Below are positions 31,880 through 40,590 of a stretch of DNA of 64,000 bases, one piece after another (positions within the stretch are counted from its first letter, which is position 1; the number at the start of each line of letters is the position of its first letter). Source of the DNA: Candidatus Zixiibacteriota bacterium (GTDB lineage Bacteria > Zixibacteria > MSB-5A5 > GN15 > FEB-12); the NCBI GenBank assembly GCA_028289585.1, contig JANQPI010000010.1, positions 1-64,000 on the forward strand, in the 5' to 3' direction. Below the pieces are notes generated by a model. That model was given only the letters and a program-made list of their open reading frames with translations. It did not search any database and was not told the DNA's origin. Both the position numbers and the translations under genes were made by a program.

Positions 31880-32972
31880 CCGCCATTTGCAGGGTCTTTA
31901 GAGCCGACTGGATATCCTCGCGGGCGATGCCGTTCGTTTCACTCTCTTTGTTTTCAGAGAATCTCATCCGGGATATAACATCCGCGACCCTAGAAGAATC
32001 GAGATTCCCGTAGCTCCTTAGTGTTGTCAGTACGTGTTCGTGTCCGAAGTTTTGGCTGAGTGCCTTGAATTCTTCAGGTGTTCGTGCCCATTTCAACGCA
32101 ACCTGACAGGCAGCATGACGAAAGGAGTGCGGGGGAAAGTAAGGGAGACCGGCAGCCTCGAATCGGGCTTGAAGGATCTCTCGAATGCTGTTGCCGCCCT
32201 TCCAAAACACCGGTTCGACTCCGTGTGCTCTAAACCCAAAGTTATCCCCACCTTGGGCCACTCTGGTTCGAGGAAACAATGGGTCGGTAGGGCCAAATCG
32301 CTTACCGGATTTGAGGTAATGCACCCATTCCCTGACAATTCCTACAAACGACTTGTCCAAGGGCAGAAGCCATGTCGTGATCGCCTTTCCACCCTTGGTG
32401 TGGACGCCGAGCCTCGATTCTTGCTGCACCACCAACTGCTCTTCGTCAAAACAGGCTAGGCTCAATGTACATAGTGCTTGGTATCGTATTCCCGTGAGCA
32501 TCATGAAGGCGATCAGTGCCTGATCCCGCTTGTCCAGCTCGTTTCTGACATCAATGGATTGAACCAGTTGTCTGATTTGGTCCAGCGATGGAAATCTTCT
32601 TGGGCGCGATGAGAGCACGTCTCGCACCGAGCGTCGATCCAGAGACAGATAGGACACGGCATCAAGACTGACCTTGGATTTGTAGCCGGATTGAGAAGCC
32701 AGCCAGGAAAAAAACCCGCTGACGTGTCGTAGAGTGTGATACATGGTTGTCTTCGAGACTGGTTTTCCGTTAGTCGACCCGTCCTCCATCCATGATTTGA
32801 AACTCTTTGCCTGTCTCGCTGAGAACGTCTTGTAGCACTTATGTCCGGTCGACTCGTCGAACATGTGAATTGCTCTTTCGATTGCATCAATCGTCGGTTC
32901 GGCATACCCCTTGGCTCCTCGAAGCCAGCCCAAATAGCGCCTCTTAACTTTCTCGTTCTTATGTCTAGGCAT
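31869..32972 (-). CDS. Tyrosine recombinase / phage-type integrase
   Basis: A 367-residue recombinase. N-terminal SAM-like core-binding domain at about 1-125 ('GYAEPTIDAIERAIHMFDESTG', 'TTMYHTLRHVSGFFSWL'), catalytic domain from about 130. The active-site set is complete: R163 (TGIRYQAL), K196 region, H282 and R285 (HSFRHAA), H311 (NFGHEHV), nucleophile Y321 (LRSYG). It therefore looks active. It begins 3 bases after the HTH/zinc-ribbon gene. Together with the serine recombinase it makes two unrelated integrases side by side, suggesting nested or composite elements. Confidence 0.92.
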   Translation of the reverse strand: MPRHKNEKVKRRYLGWLRGAKGYAEPTIDAIERAIHMFDESTGHKCYKTFSARQAKSFKSWMEDGSTNGKPVSKTTMYHTLRHVSGFFSWLASQSGYKSKVSLDAVSYLSLDRRSVRDVLSSRPRRFPSLDQIRQLVQSIDVRNELDKRDQALIAFMMLTGIRYQALCTLSLACFDEEQLVVQQESRLGVHTKGGKAITTWLLPLDKSFVGIVREWVHYLKSGKRFGPTDPLFPRTRVAQGGDNFGFRAHGVEPVFWKGGNSIREILQARFEAAGLPYFPPHSFRHAACQVALKWARTPEEFKALSQNFGHEHVLTTLRSYGNLDSSRVADVISRMRFSENKESETNGIAREDIQSALKTLQMAVDK

Positions 32973-32975
32973 CGA

Positions 32976-33476
32976 TTAGTTGCCTGTCCTTTCATCAGTG
33001 TTTAGGTGAGTAGAATGAGAACCCGACAATCTCTGAGTACCTTGTTGTAGCTTGGGCCAGAATGAAGTCAAGAAGATCGCCTTCATCGAACTCAGCCTGA
33101 TAACGTTCGCGCCACATCCGGGGCACAGTCCTCGTACTCTGACCGCCTGGACTCCATTTCCGAGCCACCTCCCGACTACTTCGACCGTGATGGTCTGAGG
33201 ATCTGGGACGACCCCGGAGTGGCACCTGAGACAGTACACTTGGTTCGCTTGAAGCTTTGACTTTCGGCGAGCGATTCGACTCCTCAGGAACCCTCGAACA
33301 ACTGAGCCCAGGAAAAGTAGGGGTCTTTCTGATTCGTCGATAGGCTGCAAGCCTTGCTTTCGCCAGTTGTGGACAGTCTGCGCATGAACTTTGAGCGTCT
33401 GACTGAGCTCTGCGGACGTATAGGATCGATGGGATCTTAGCCGACAGATGTTGAGTCTACAACTAACTCGGCTCAT
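32976..33476 (-). CDS. Helix-turn-helix protein with a CxxC...CxxC zinc ribbon
   Basis: A 166-residue protein. Residues 18-45 make a MerR/helix-turn-helix-like motif ('SYTSAELSQTLKVHAQTVHNWRKQGLQPID'), followed by a basic helix and a zinc ribbon formed by C82/C85 (YCLRCHSG) and C118/C121 (GLCPGCGA). It overlaps the small gene upstream and is only 3 bases ahead of the integrase, so it is probably a directionality or DNA-binding factor for that integrase. Family not recognised. Confidence 0.7.
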   Translation of the reverse strand: MSRVSCRLNICRLRSHRSYTSAELSQTLKVHAQTVHNWRKQGLQPIDESERPLLFLGSVVRGFLRSRIARRKSKLQANQVYCLRCHSGVVPDPQTITVEVVGRWLGNGVQAVRVRGLCPGCGANVIRLSSMKAIFLTSFWPKLQQGTQRLSGSHSTHLNTDERTGN

Positions 33477-33651
33477 CAGATTCCTCCAGTTGCCAGGATT
33501 CTAGCAGATCGAAGAATTCGCGGAGATTTCGACAGCAGACGTCATATTCAGCCGGAGTCATAAATCTGCCGAGGAACACGACGATCTCTTGGGACTCCGA
33601 AGAGTTCGCAACTCTGTCAGTGTCGCGATCCCGTGTTGAGTTCTTTCGCAT
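33463..33651 (-). CDS. Small acidic protein of the integrase operon, unknown
   Basis: A 62-residue protein, starting MRKNSTRDRDTDRVANSSES and ending in an acidic helix (CCRNLREFFDLLESWQLEESDEPS). It has no recognisable motif. It overlaps the HTH/zinc-ribbon gene by 14 bases and is first in a tightly packed three-gene set with the tyrosine recombinase. A frame extension to 33720 passes through a terminator hairpin, so I take ATG 33651. Its reality rests on context and overlap. Confidence 0.5.
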   Translation of the reverse strand: MRKNSTRDRDTDRVANSSESQEIVVFLGRFMTPAEYDVCCRNLREFFDLLESWQLEESDEPS

Positions 33652-33665
33652 TGCACCTGGCAATG

Positions 33666-33710
33666 AAAAGGCCCGGAAGGCTGAACTGACATGAAGGTAC
33701 CTACCGGGCC
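33666..33710 (-). terminator. Probable terminator of the QueC-like gene pair
   Basis: On the minus strand GGCCCGGTAGG pairs with CCTTCCGGGCC (11 bp with one T-T mismatch) across a 19-base loop, followed by TTTT. It lies about 200 bases beyond the QueC-like stop and just before the small integrase-operon gene. Confidence 0.6.
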
Positions 33711-33720
33711 TCGGCCTCAT

Positions 33721-33908
33721 GGGCCTGTTCGTCTAACTCGATGTCAGATCATTTCGCCTTCACACTCCTTTGACGAAATTTCGTTCTGCGCCTGAAGAAA
33801 TTTGGCCGAACACAAAACGCGGAATTGTAACCGATTTGACACCAGCAGGTTAGGGATGGGAGTGTTCGGTGGATGGATTTCAATAGAATTGCGAGTTTTC
33901 GCAGGCTG
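33721..33908. other. 188-base gap between the QueC-like gene and the integrase operon
   Basis: No credible gene. It contains a perfect 12-base palindrome ACGAAATTTCGT at 33773-33784, which could be a protein-binding or recombination core site; nothing else decides its role. Confidence 0.4.
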
Positions 33909-35762
33909 CTACTTGCCGAAAGACTTGTCCACGATACGGAATCTTGCGGCCCATCCAACTTGCTTGCGATAGCGTGAGATGGGGTTATCGCTCAGGCCAA
34001 AGAATTCTCGCAGTATCCTATTCAGCGATTCGATCTGCTTCCCGACGGTATGACTCGCACTGCTGCTGGACCAATTGATAACTCCACCAGACTCAGCCAT
34101 TTGACACAGCAGTTCCCATTGCTTGTTTGGCAGATCAACCTTTCGCTTGTCGCGGAAGCCAATATCAAGTGCGACGTATTTCTGACTGACCCTTCCAACA
34201 CTCACGCGCAAGGAGTCTCTGGATAGTATCTCGATGATTACCTGATCCCACTTCGTGTTTTCCGGTGTCGGGAAACGGTAAGTGGCACGCTTTAGCGTTG
34301 GGCCAGTGATTGATTCGCCGACGATTATTCCAAGCAGTGACTTGGGATGAATTTTCCGCTTCCTGATCATCTCCGCGTTTGACTCAATCTGTGCCCGGAC
34401 TACAGACCCGACCTGAGTGCCGTGACGTTTGTGAAGGTCATATATCATCTGACCCGCCTCGTTAGGCTTGCCGTCAAGTGATCCGATGATTGTGTAGAAA
34501 TCTGGAAAGTGTTGTACGAAGTCGAAGTCGCTCATGGTTTCCAAGAGGCCTGCGTGTTGAATGTAGCTCTCAACCATCGTTAGATCCTCTCGTCGATCCA
34601 GCGCATTGAGGAACAGGCTCGACTGGTAACGATCCTCTGGATCACACGACTCCAAGTCGTTAGCCATTACTGCTATTCTCCGTTCGATGCACTGGGAACA
34701 CACTCCGCAATGATTCTGATATCCCGTTGTACTGCGGGTTCGAGTGCAACTGTGCGAGTCGATTATCAAATCTGCGGTGTCCCTGTGCTTAAGGAGCTCC
34801 AGCACATCGGTCTTGGTCTTAGCCAGAAAGGGATTCCTGACCGAGAAACTGCGATCAAGCAGTGCGGAGAAGAAATCTGACATCAACTTGAGCGACTTGG
34901 GATGTGTAGATCGACTGGCACGGGCACCTACGACTTGTCGAGAGATTGGTAGATTACAGCTCACAATACCGTTCTCGTAGAACTTAATAGCATTCGACTC
35001 AGTCATCATTGCCAGAACTGTGGCTATCGATGCATAGAGGAAGGAGCGAGTCCTCTGATTTGCGTCCTTTGTAATTCCTTTATCCTTGTTGACCCAAACC
35101 GGCACATGAAGAATCCGTCGAGACGCGTCAAAACGCCGAGCAAGTGCTGCCATTAGGTCTCGTTGCGACTTGTCTATTGTCGATACGGGCCTGTGGCTCA
35201 CCAGCATCACTTTGCGGTTTGGGTCCTGAAGTTCTTCCACAGCTCCTGTTAGTGAGTCAAGTCCACCTGAGAATAGAAGAATTGAGTCCGGCTTGAACCA
35301 TGGCTTCCCTTCGTCGAGCGCGAAGTACGCGTCTCGGGAGACGTCTCGTACTGTCCCTCGGAAGTTGAAAGTGAATGTGTCCTCCGAGAGGAATCCGAGC
35401 AAAGTCGTCAACTTGTGCTTAACTTCGGTTGATCTCCAGCGTTCTGGAAGCCGTACTGGAATAGAAAGTTCAAACTGCCGGTACCAATCGGCGCCGTTTC
35501 GTGGAAAAGTGGCTCCGCCTCGCGTTTTGCTCTGGTCAGCGCAGTACACGTAGGCAGCTATCTCCAGTAGATCGAGCGCTAGAGGAGGTAAGTGCTGATA
35601 CATCCGGGAACTGATGTTTTCGGCTCTCAGGTAGACATTGTTCTGAGATGGTATTGAATTGAGGAAGCTCGAATATTGGGACTTACTCCCTTTTGGTGGA
35701 TCGTCGGGACCACACCAGATTCGAGTCACTCTGTCTGATGCGTTACTGTCCACCCCGTTCAA
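33909..35762 (-). CDS. QueC-like PP-loop ATPase, probable defence protein
   Basis: A 617-residue protein built around a QueC (7-cyano-7-deazaguanine synthase) fold. PP-loop 'LLFSGGLDSLTG' has S165; the QueC zinc site is present as NHCGVCSQCIERR (C352, C355, C358, with a further Cys upstream in HSCTRTRS). Unlike true QueC (about 230 residues) it has a 150-residue N-terminal and a 230-residue C-terminal extension. These QueC paralogues occur in Qat and type IV CBASS defence systems, where modification of a protein N-terminus is reported. No other queuosine gene is nearby. It overlaps the 262-residue gene upstream; start TTG at 35762 or GTG at 35753. Confidence 0.85.
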   Translation of the reverse strand: MNGVDSNASDRVTRIWCGPDDPPKGSKSQYSSFLNSIPSQNNVYLRAENISSRMYQHLPPLALDLLEIAAYVYCADQSKTRGGATFPRNGADWYRQFELSIPVRLPERWRSTEVKHKLTTLLGFLSEDTFTFNFRGTVRDVSRDAYFALDEGKPWFKPDSILLFSGGLDSLTGAVEELQDPNRKVMLVSHRPVSTIDKSQRDLMAALARRFDASRRILHVPVWVNKDKGITKDANQRTRSFLYASIATVLAMMTESNAIKFYENGIVSCNLPISRQVVGARASRSTHPKSLKLMSDFFSALLDRSFSVRNPFLAKTKTDVLELLKHRDTADLIIDSHSCTRTRSTTGYQNHCGVCSQCIERRIAVMANDLESCDPEDRYQSSLFLNALDRREDLTMVESYIQHAGLLETMSDFDFVQHFPDFYTIIGSLDGKPNEAGQMIYDLHKRHGTQVGSVVRAQIESNAEMIRKRKIHPKSLLGIIVGESITGPTLKRATYRFPTPENTKWDQVIIEILSRDSLRVSVGRVSQKYVALDIGFRDKRKVDLPNKQWELLCQMAESGGVINWSSSSASHTVGKQIESLNRILREFFGLSDNPISRYRKQVGWAARFRIVDKSFGK

Positions 35763-36510
35763 ACTCGCTTGCTATCTTTTTAAACGCTATGTGTGCATAT
35801 TTCTTGACCTCCTCAGGTCCCGTTCTCTTCTCGAAAATAGCCTTGCCCATCCAGCCGGGGCTGAACTCATCCGAGATACGGACGGTCTGTCTGCACAACA
35901 GATCAAACGCCTTATTGAATTCGGAGTGACTCGCCATGTTGGCAAGGCGTTGCCCTGGGCCAACATGATTGGGTAGTTCTCTGCTCAGGTAATACGATAG
36001 GTATCGGCTCGTGAAGCCTGAGTAGAACTCGTGCATGAGAGACTTAAGCTGCTTACCTCGAAAAGCCGAAGTCAGCTGCTTGGGATCGGCAGGCTCCTCT
36101 TGAAACAGAGACCCACTGCCGCTATTGATGTGGTTGCTCAGACTTTCGAGGAAGGCATCTTGTGCGATCTTCCCAACATCACTTCTCGGGAGAACTTCAC
36201 TAAGCTCGCGGGAGAGTGTCTGTGAAATGGCAGCTACAAAGCCGAGTGAGGAGGTCTGACTAGATTGATCTATGCCAACTGACTCTAGGGCAGCGGTGAC
36301 ATCATGTTCCCGCGAAGCTGCAGCGAGCTGGACTATTGCGTTGATGGTTGCAAGAAAGCCGGGATCGTCTGGGACCCGTCGCAGCCCGGTCTTGGCGGCA
36401 AAGAAACTGGCATCTGTGAGAGTCTGGAGATCGACATCCGCCTCAAGGAGGCGAATGACCTCTTTCCAACGATAGTTCCTCGGTAATGTGCCGAGTCGAT
36501 TGTGTCCCAT
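35743..36510 (-). CDS. Partner of the QueC-like protein, N-terminus Met-Gly, family unknown
   Basis: A 255-residue, mostly helical protein beginning MGHNRLGTLPRNYRWKEVIRLLE. The ATG at 36510 is backed by GAAGG at the right distance, so the mature chain should start with Gly after Met removal. Upstream reading to 36531 lacks support. Helical stretches cover most of the length ('FLATINAIVQLAAASREHDVTAALESVG', 'SSLGFVAAISQTLSRELSEV', 'KSLMHEFYSGFTSRYLSYYLSREL'). In Qat systems the QueC-like QatC is encoded next to QatB, also a Met-Gly-starting helical protein, so this may be the modified substrate. Its end overlaps the QueC-like start by 20 bases. Confidence 0.8.
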   Translation of the reverse strand: MGHNRLGTLPRNYRWKEVIRLLEADVDLQTLTDASFFAAKTGLRRVPDDPGFLATINAIVQLAAASREHDVTAALESVGIDQSSQTSSLGFVAAISQTLSRELSEVLPRSDVGKIAQDAFLESLSNHINSGSGSLFQEEPADPKQLTSAFRGKQLKSLMHEFYSGFTSRYLSYYLSRELPNHVGPGQRLANMASHSEFNKAFDLLCRQTVRISDEFSPGWMGKAIFEKRTGPEEVKKYAHIAFKKIASEFERGGQ

Positions 36511-36579
36511 GTCTAACCTTCGAGCATGCAATTCTCCGCATGCGTCTGGAGGTAATTCCCCAAAACTAGCTTTGCTCTA

Positions 36580-36619
36580 CTGCAACATTTTGCAGAGACC
36601 TGCATACATCCGATGTCAA
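36580..36619 (-). promoter_or_regulatory. Possible promoter with overlapping inverted repeat before the QueC-like pair
   Basis: On the minus strand TTGACA (36614-36619) is followed at the -10 position by the perfect inverted repeat CTGCAA-aatg-TTGCAG (36580-36595). The -10 box itself is poor (no TATAAT-like hexamer), so expression may need an activator, or the pair may be read from the methylase gene. Confidence 0.4.
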
Positions 36620-36635
36620 GACAACAACGATGGCC

Positions 36636-39600
36636 TCAGTCTTTCCAGCGTTTCTTTGAGTAGTTGAGGACCTCTTTCGCATTTAGGGCAACGGTAGAAT
36701 TGCCGCGCCTGATGTAGAGTTGCTCAACTTTGTTGTCATCGAGTAGATAGATTGGTTCCGATGAAGGGGATACTGATACTCGCCAAATGTCCTTGCCGTC
36801 TATGGTGTGGCATGTCAGCTTTACGTTTGGCGATAGGTCGGCTCCCAGGCTGTTAAAGATCAGGTCGTTGAGGAAGAGTTCATAGCCGTCACGGTTCTTC
36901 TTGTGAACGCACTGGTAGTCCTCAGTGAGACCCAAGACTTTACCGTCATCATCCACGCCTATGATCAGCTCACCACCCTCAGTGTTCAGGAAAGCAGCGA
37001 CCGTCTTGAGTACGCTGAACTCAATGCGCTTATCTTTTCTCTTCAGCTCGTAGTCGTATCTGGCAGAAGACTTGAACTCGAGCTCATTGCTTTCATCCTT
37101 TGAAATCAAGCGATTCACCAAATCGTCGCTCTCCTTTGGAGAGAAATGACGAAATGCCTCAAGCGCCTTCGCCTTGAGTACCTGGTCTACGGCTGGAAAT
37201 GCATCTAATACACTGCAGAATTCTAGTTCCGAAAGCTCATATAAGATCGCAACCAAGCCATCGATCTCGGCCTGCATCCGAATACGCTCGTTAGCGTCAA
37301 CGACTCCATTCTTGTGTGACTCAATGCCACTTGCCTTGGCCAAGCCGTCAAACTCCGGCGTAGTGGCCATCAACCTAGCTGCGCGAGATGTTATCTCTTC
37401 TGAAATGTACTCATCGTGATCGATTCGAGGACAAGCCAGCTGATACAAATAGAAGAAGTTAAGCGTAGTAGTCACTTTCATACGGATGATGAAATCGACT
37501 ACTAGACTGTTTAGCACTCCAGCGTAGTAAACCTGTTCGCGAATGCTGGTCAGTCTGTTGCCCTCTTCATCGAAGATGCGAATAGTTGGCAGCTTATTGC
37601 CATGCATGGCAGGGGGTATTACTGTTGTCACGAGCGTTCGCTCATTGGTATTCGAGGCAATGTCTCTAAAGCCCAAGCGAAACTCCTGATAGTCCATCAA
37701 TTGACCCTTATCCTCAGTTCTTCCAAGCAATACCGCTCTACCCTTGTTCTTATTTATCCAGTATCGAATGGGCGCAAACTGATGATTATAATGCCAAATC
37801 TGCTTGCCTTCATAGAGTGGCAATGATTCAGGTTGAGGCCTAGTCTCAAAGAGATGTGCATCGGATGTCATATTGAATTCTTGAGTAAATCGAATGCCCC
37901 AACCTGATTCCTGGTCGCCGATAAGAGGATGTCTATAGGCTTTTTCACAGACTTCGGCATCCTCCCGTGACTTGAACTCCATCAGGGATATCGAATCAGG
38001 AGATAGTTTCCGAATCAAGTCTAGGGAAATCTCCACCGCGCCCTGCTGCGGAAACCGCGTCAACTCTTCTACGTCGTGCCGCATGAAGGCCGCTGGGAAA
38101 CTTTCCGTCGTGCCGCCCTTTTCAAAGCTTAAGACCACGAACTTGAAGCTCCTATGGACGCCCTCAAAGATTTCTCTACGATTTTCGAAGCAAAAGAGTC
38201 CTGTTAGCTGGGTCCGGGTAAACAGCATTTCCCGAAGTTGTTTTGCTCCCAGATCGGTATAGATTCCGCTAGGTATCACAATACCACACTGACCGCCCTT
38301 ACGAAGCAGATTAACGCACTGCTCGGTGAAGAGCTTGTACAGATTGATCTTTGACGCAATTTTGTTACCTTCGGCATCGTAGGCCTGCTGGTTCTTGTAC
38401 TGCTCCGCATTCTTGAAGTAGGCTGACATATGTGGGAAGGAACTGGCATAAGCTAACCAGGCATCTCTTAGTTCAGTGTCCTTCATCAGCTTCGCGTGCT
38501 GTTTCTTCCAATCCTCAATGCGGAGCTTCTTTTTCTTGATCGCCGATTCGAAGTTTTGGAAAAACTCCTTCTCATCGGTCTGGAACACTTCCCAAGGTGG
38601 ATTGGTGATGATAATGTCAAATCCACCTTCCTCGTTAATCACTTTATCAAATTCGTAGCCCCAGTGGAACGGCCGCTGCTTAGCTATATCTTTGTCGTTG
38701 ACCGCTCGCCTTTTCTTGCCCTGTTTGTTTTTCTTCGCATCCCACGTAGCTTCCTCGAACTTGATCTTGTAGTGACGGAACTCATCGACCACAATTCGAT
38801 TAAGTGCCTGACTTGCGTCCGCGCGCAATTTGTCGATCTGATCCCGAAGAACTGTCAGATCAGCAGCTTCTCCATAGGTGTCTGACGCCCTGCGAAAATG
38901 ATCGATAAGTCGGTTCTTCTTCGCCAGAACCTCGTGATATCTGGTGAAAAAGAGATCACCTTGCTGGACCCATTCGGCCACCTGGTGATCCTCAATTCCC
39001 AGCAAGCCGATCAGTGAATTACCGGTCAGGATATTGAAGTCGATGTTGGGGAGTGGCTCTAACTGTGATTCGCTCTCGGCGGAGGATACGAGGGCGAGGA
39101 AGAGTCGCAGTTTGGCTATCTCTGTGGCCTCTTCCATCAGGTCAACGCCAAACAGATTGTCCGTGATGATTCGCTTCTTGATGTAATAGTCAACGTTATT
39201 GTGGTCCTTCTGAATTTGCTTGAGCAAGTCATTCAGGTGGCGGTCGTGCAAGAATGAGATCTTACCGAATATTGCTGAGTAGACATCAATCAGTGTCCTC
39301 ATAGCCGCGACCAGGAAGGCCCCGGAACCACAGGCTGGATCGAGAATTCTCAGGTTGGGCAGTACATCAGTCAACAGCTGACGGCACATTGGCGCGTCGA
39401 GTTTGAGCAGCAACTCGGCGAATGACTCGTAGGATTTGCCTGCGAAATGTCCGGGAATCTCCGGCTCACTCATCTTGTCCAGTATGAGCCTATGGATGGT
39501 GCGCTCACAAAGATACTCGGTAATCTCGGAGCAGGTATAGTATGCTCCGAAAGCCTTTTGATTATTCGATGCTTTTTGATTGATGTATTTCTCAAAAATG

Positions 39601-40589
39601 TATCCGAGCACAGCGGGATTGATTCGGTCGTCACTGCCGCCGGGTGTATCGTCCAGGCTCCATGAGTATGAGTTGAACAGACTCAGCAAGTTCTCAAAGG
39701 CCTTATCCGGAATCTTGATATTCTTGTACTTCTGTTCAAGTGAGTGCTCCAGGAATAGCCCGCCATTTAGGTAGCGGATCTTGCCGAGCCGCTTATTGAC
39801 GTCATTGGAGCGTTTGTCTTCCGGGACGGCGAATCCCTGAAAGAATAGATCGCTTAGAAAGACTTTGAAGTACTTGTCTCTGCCAAGCCTCTTTGATTCC
39901 TTAAGTTTATTCTCCAGGTAGTGTCTGTCGCCGCCATCTAGGAAGTACTTCAACTGCAAGAAGTAGATGAACATGAGGCGGTTCATGAGAACTGAAGCGT
40001 ACCAGCGCCTATCTCTTTCGTCATCAATGCCTTCTATCAACTCAGTAAAGGCAATGTGGTGGTCTTGGTAGTCGGTGTAAAATTTCTTGGTCACTCGCTG
40101 GATGTCGAGCGCATCCTTGAGCTTCTTGGAGATTTCGACAAGATCAATATTGCCATCATCATCAAACTCAGCGAGATCAACAAACATGGGGCCAAGCTTG
40201 GCCATGAACAGATCGCCCGGCTGTCCCTTCACGAATATGTGTTCTCGAGGAGTTACCTTTCTGCCGTCTCTCTTTCCCCAATACCAGAGACTCTGCGTTC
40301 GATTCTTGTCTACAAAGATCAAAAGGTTTTCGAGGTGGTGCTCGGAGATCCTCTTGTGAATCGCCCGCCTGGAGGTGGAGTCAGGTATGCTACCATCAAC
40401 TGCTGTGACTTCGATGACTGCCACACCAGCGAGTTGGGACAGGTGACGAGTCGTATGGACGGTACCGTCGATATCAACGTTGATGGATTCCGTTATGGTT
40501 GATCGAGACCAACCGAGCTCTTCGATAAACAACTTATCGAACTCAAACGCTTGTAGTCGCTTTCTCGCAGTCTCCAGGTTCAGTGACAT
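36636..40589 (-). CDS. Eco57I-type adenine DNA methylase fused to a C-terminal AlbA_2 (Schlafen) domain
   Basis: A 1,317-residue protein. An N-terminal region of about 400 residues resembles type IIG/ISP proteins ('FIEELGWSR', 'VLMNRLMFIYFLQLKYFL', 'FGAYYTCSEITEYL'). The N6-adenine methylase core has motif I DPACGSG at D417 and catalytic NPPW at 663-666 (FDIIITNPPWEVF). A target-recognition-like region follows. The last 150 residues form an AlbA_2/Schlafen domain ('NELEFKSSARYDYEL', 'EFSVLKTVAAFLNTEGGELIIGVDDDGKVLGL'). No PD-(D/E)XK nuclease motif is obvious. It starts 1 base after the helicase stop and should act with it on DNA. Confidence 0.9.
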   Translation of the reverse strand: MSLNLETARKRLQAFEFDKLFIEELGWSRSTITESINVDIDGTVHTTRHLSQLAGVAVIEVTAVDGSIPDSTSRRAIHKRISEHHLENLLIFVDKNRTQSLWYWGKRDGRKVTPREHIFVKGQPGDLFMAKLGPMFVDLAEFDDDGNIDLVEISKKLKDALDIQRVTKKFYTDYQDHHIAFTELIEGIDDERDRRWYASVLMNRLMFIYFLQLKYFLDGGDRHYLENKLKESKRLGRDKYFKVFLSDLFFQGFAVPEDKRSNDVNKRLGKIRYLNGGLFLEHSLEQKYKNIKIPDKAFENLLSLFNSYSWSLDDTPGGSDDRINPAVLGYIFEKYINQKASNNQKAFGAYYTCSEITEYLCERTIHRLILDKMSEPEIPGHFAGKSYESFAELLLKLDAPMCRQLLTDVLPNLRILDPACGSGAFLVAAMRTLIDVYSAIFGKISFLHDRHLNDLLKQIQKDHNNVDYYIKKRIITDNLFGVDLMEEATEIAKLRLFLALVSSAESESQLEPLPNIDFNILTGNSLIGLLGIEDHQVAEWVQQGDLFFTRYHEVLAKKNRLIDHFRRASDTYGEAADLTVLRDQIDKLRADASQALNRIVVDEFRHYKIKFEEATWDAKKNKQGKKRRAVNDKDIAKQRPFHWGYEFDKVINEEGGFDIIITNPPWEVFQTDEKEFFQNFESAIKKKKLRIEDWKKQHAKLMKDTELRDAWLAYASSFPHMSAYFKNAEQYKNQQAYDAEGNKIASKINLYKLFTEQCVNLLRKGGQCGIVIPSGIYTDLGAKQLREMLFTRTQLTGLFCFENRREIFEGVHRSFKFVVLSFEKGGTTESFPAAFMRHDVEELTRFPQQGAVEISLDLIRKLSPDSISLMEFKSREDAEVCEKAYRHPLIGDQESGWGIRFTQEFNMTSDAHLFETRPQPESLPLYEGKQIWHYNHQFAPIRYWINKNKGRAVLLGRTEDKGQLMDYQEFRLGFRDIASNTNERTLVTTVIPPAMHGNKLPTIRIFDEEGNRLTSIREQVYYAGVLNSLVVDFIIRMKVTTTLNFFYLYQLACPRIDHDEYISEEITSRAARLMATTPEFDGLAKASGIESHKNGVVDANERIRMQAEIDGLVAILYELSELEFCSVLDAFPAVDQVLKAKALEAFRHFSPKESDDLVNRLISKDESNELEFKSSARYDYELKRKDKRIEFSVLKTVAAFLNTEGGELIIGVDDDGKVLGLTEDYQCVHKKNRDGYELFLNDLIFNSLGADLSPNVKLTCHTIDGKDIWRVSVSPSSEPIYLLDDNKVEQLYIRRGNSTVALNAKEVLNYSKKRWKD

Positions 40590-40590
40590 C

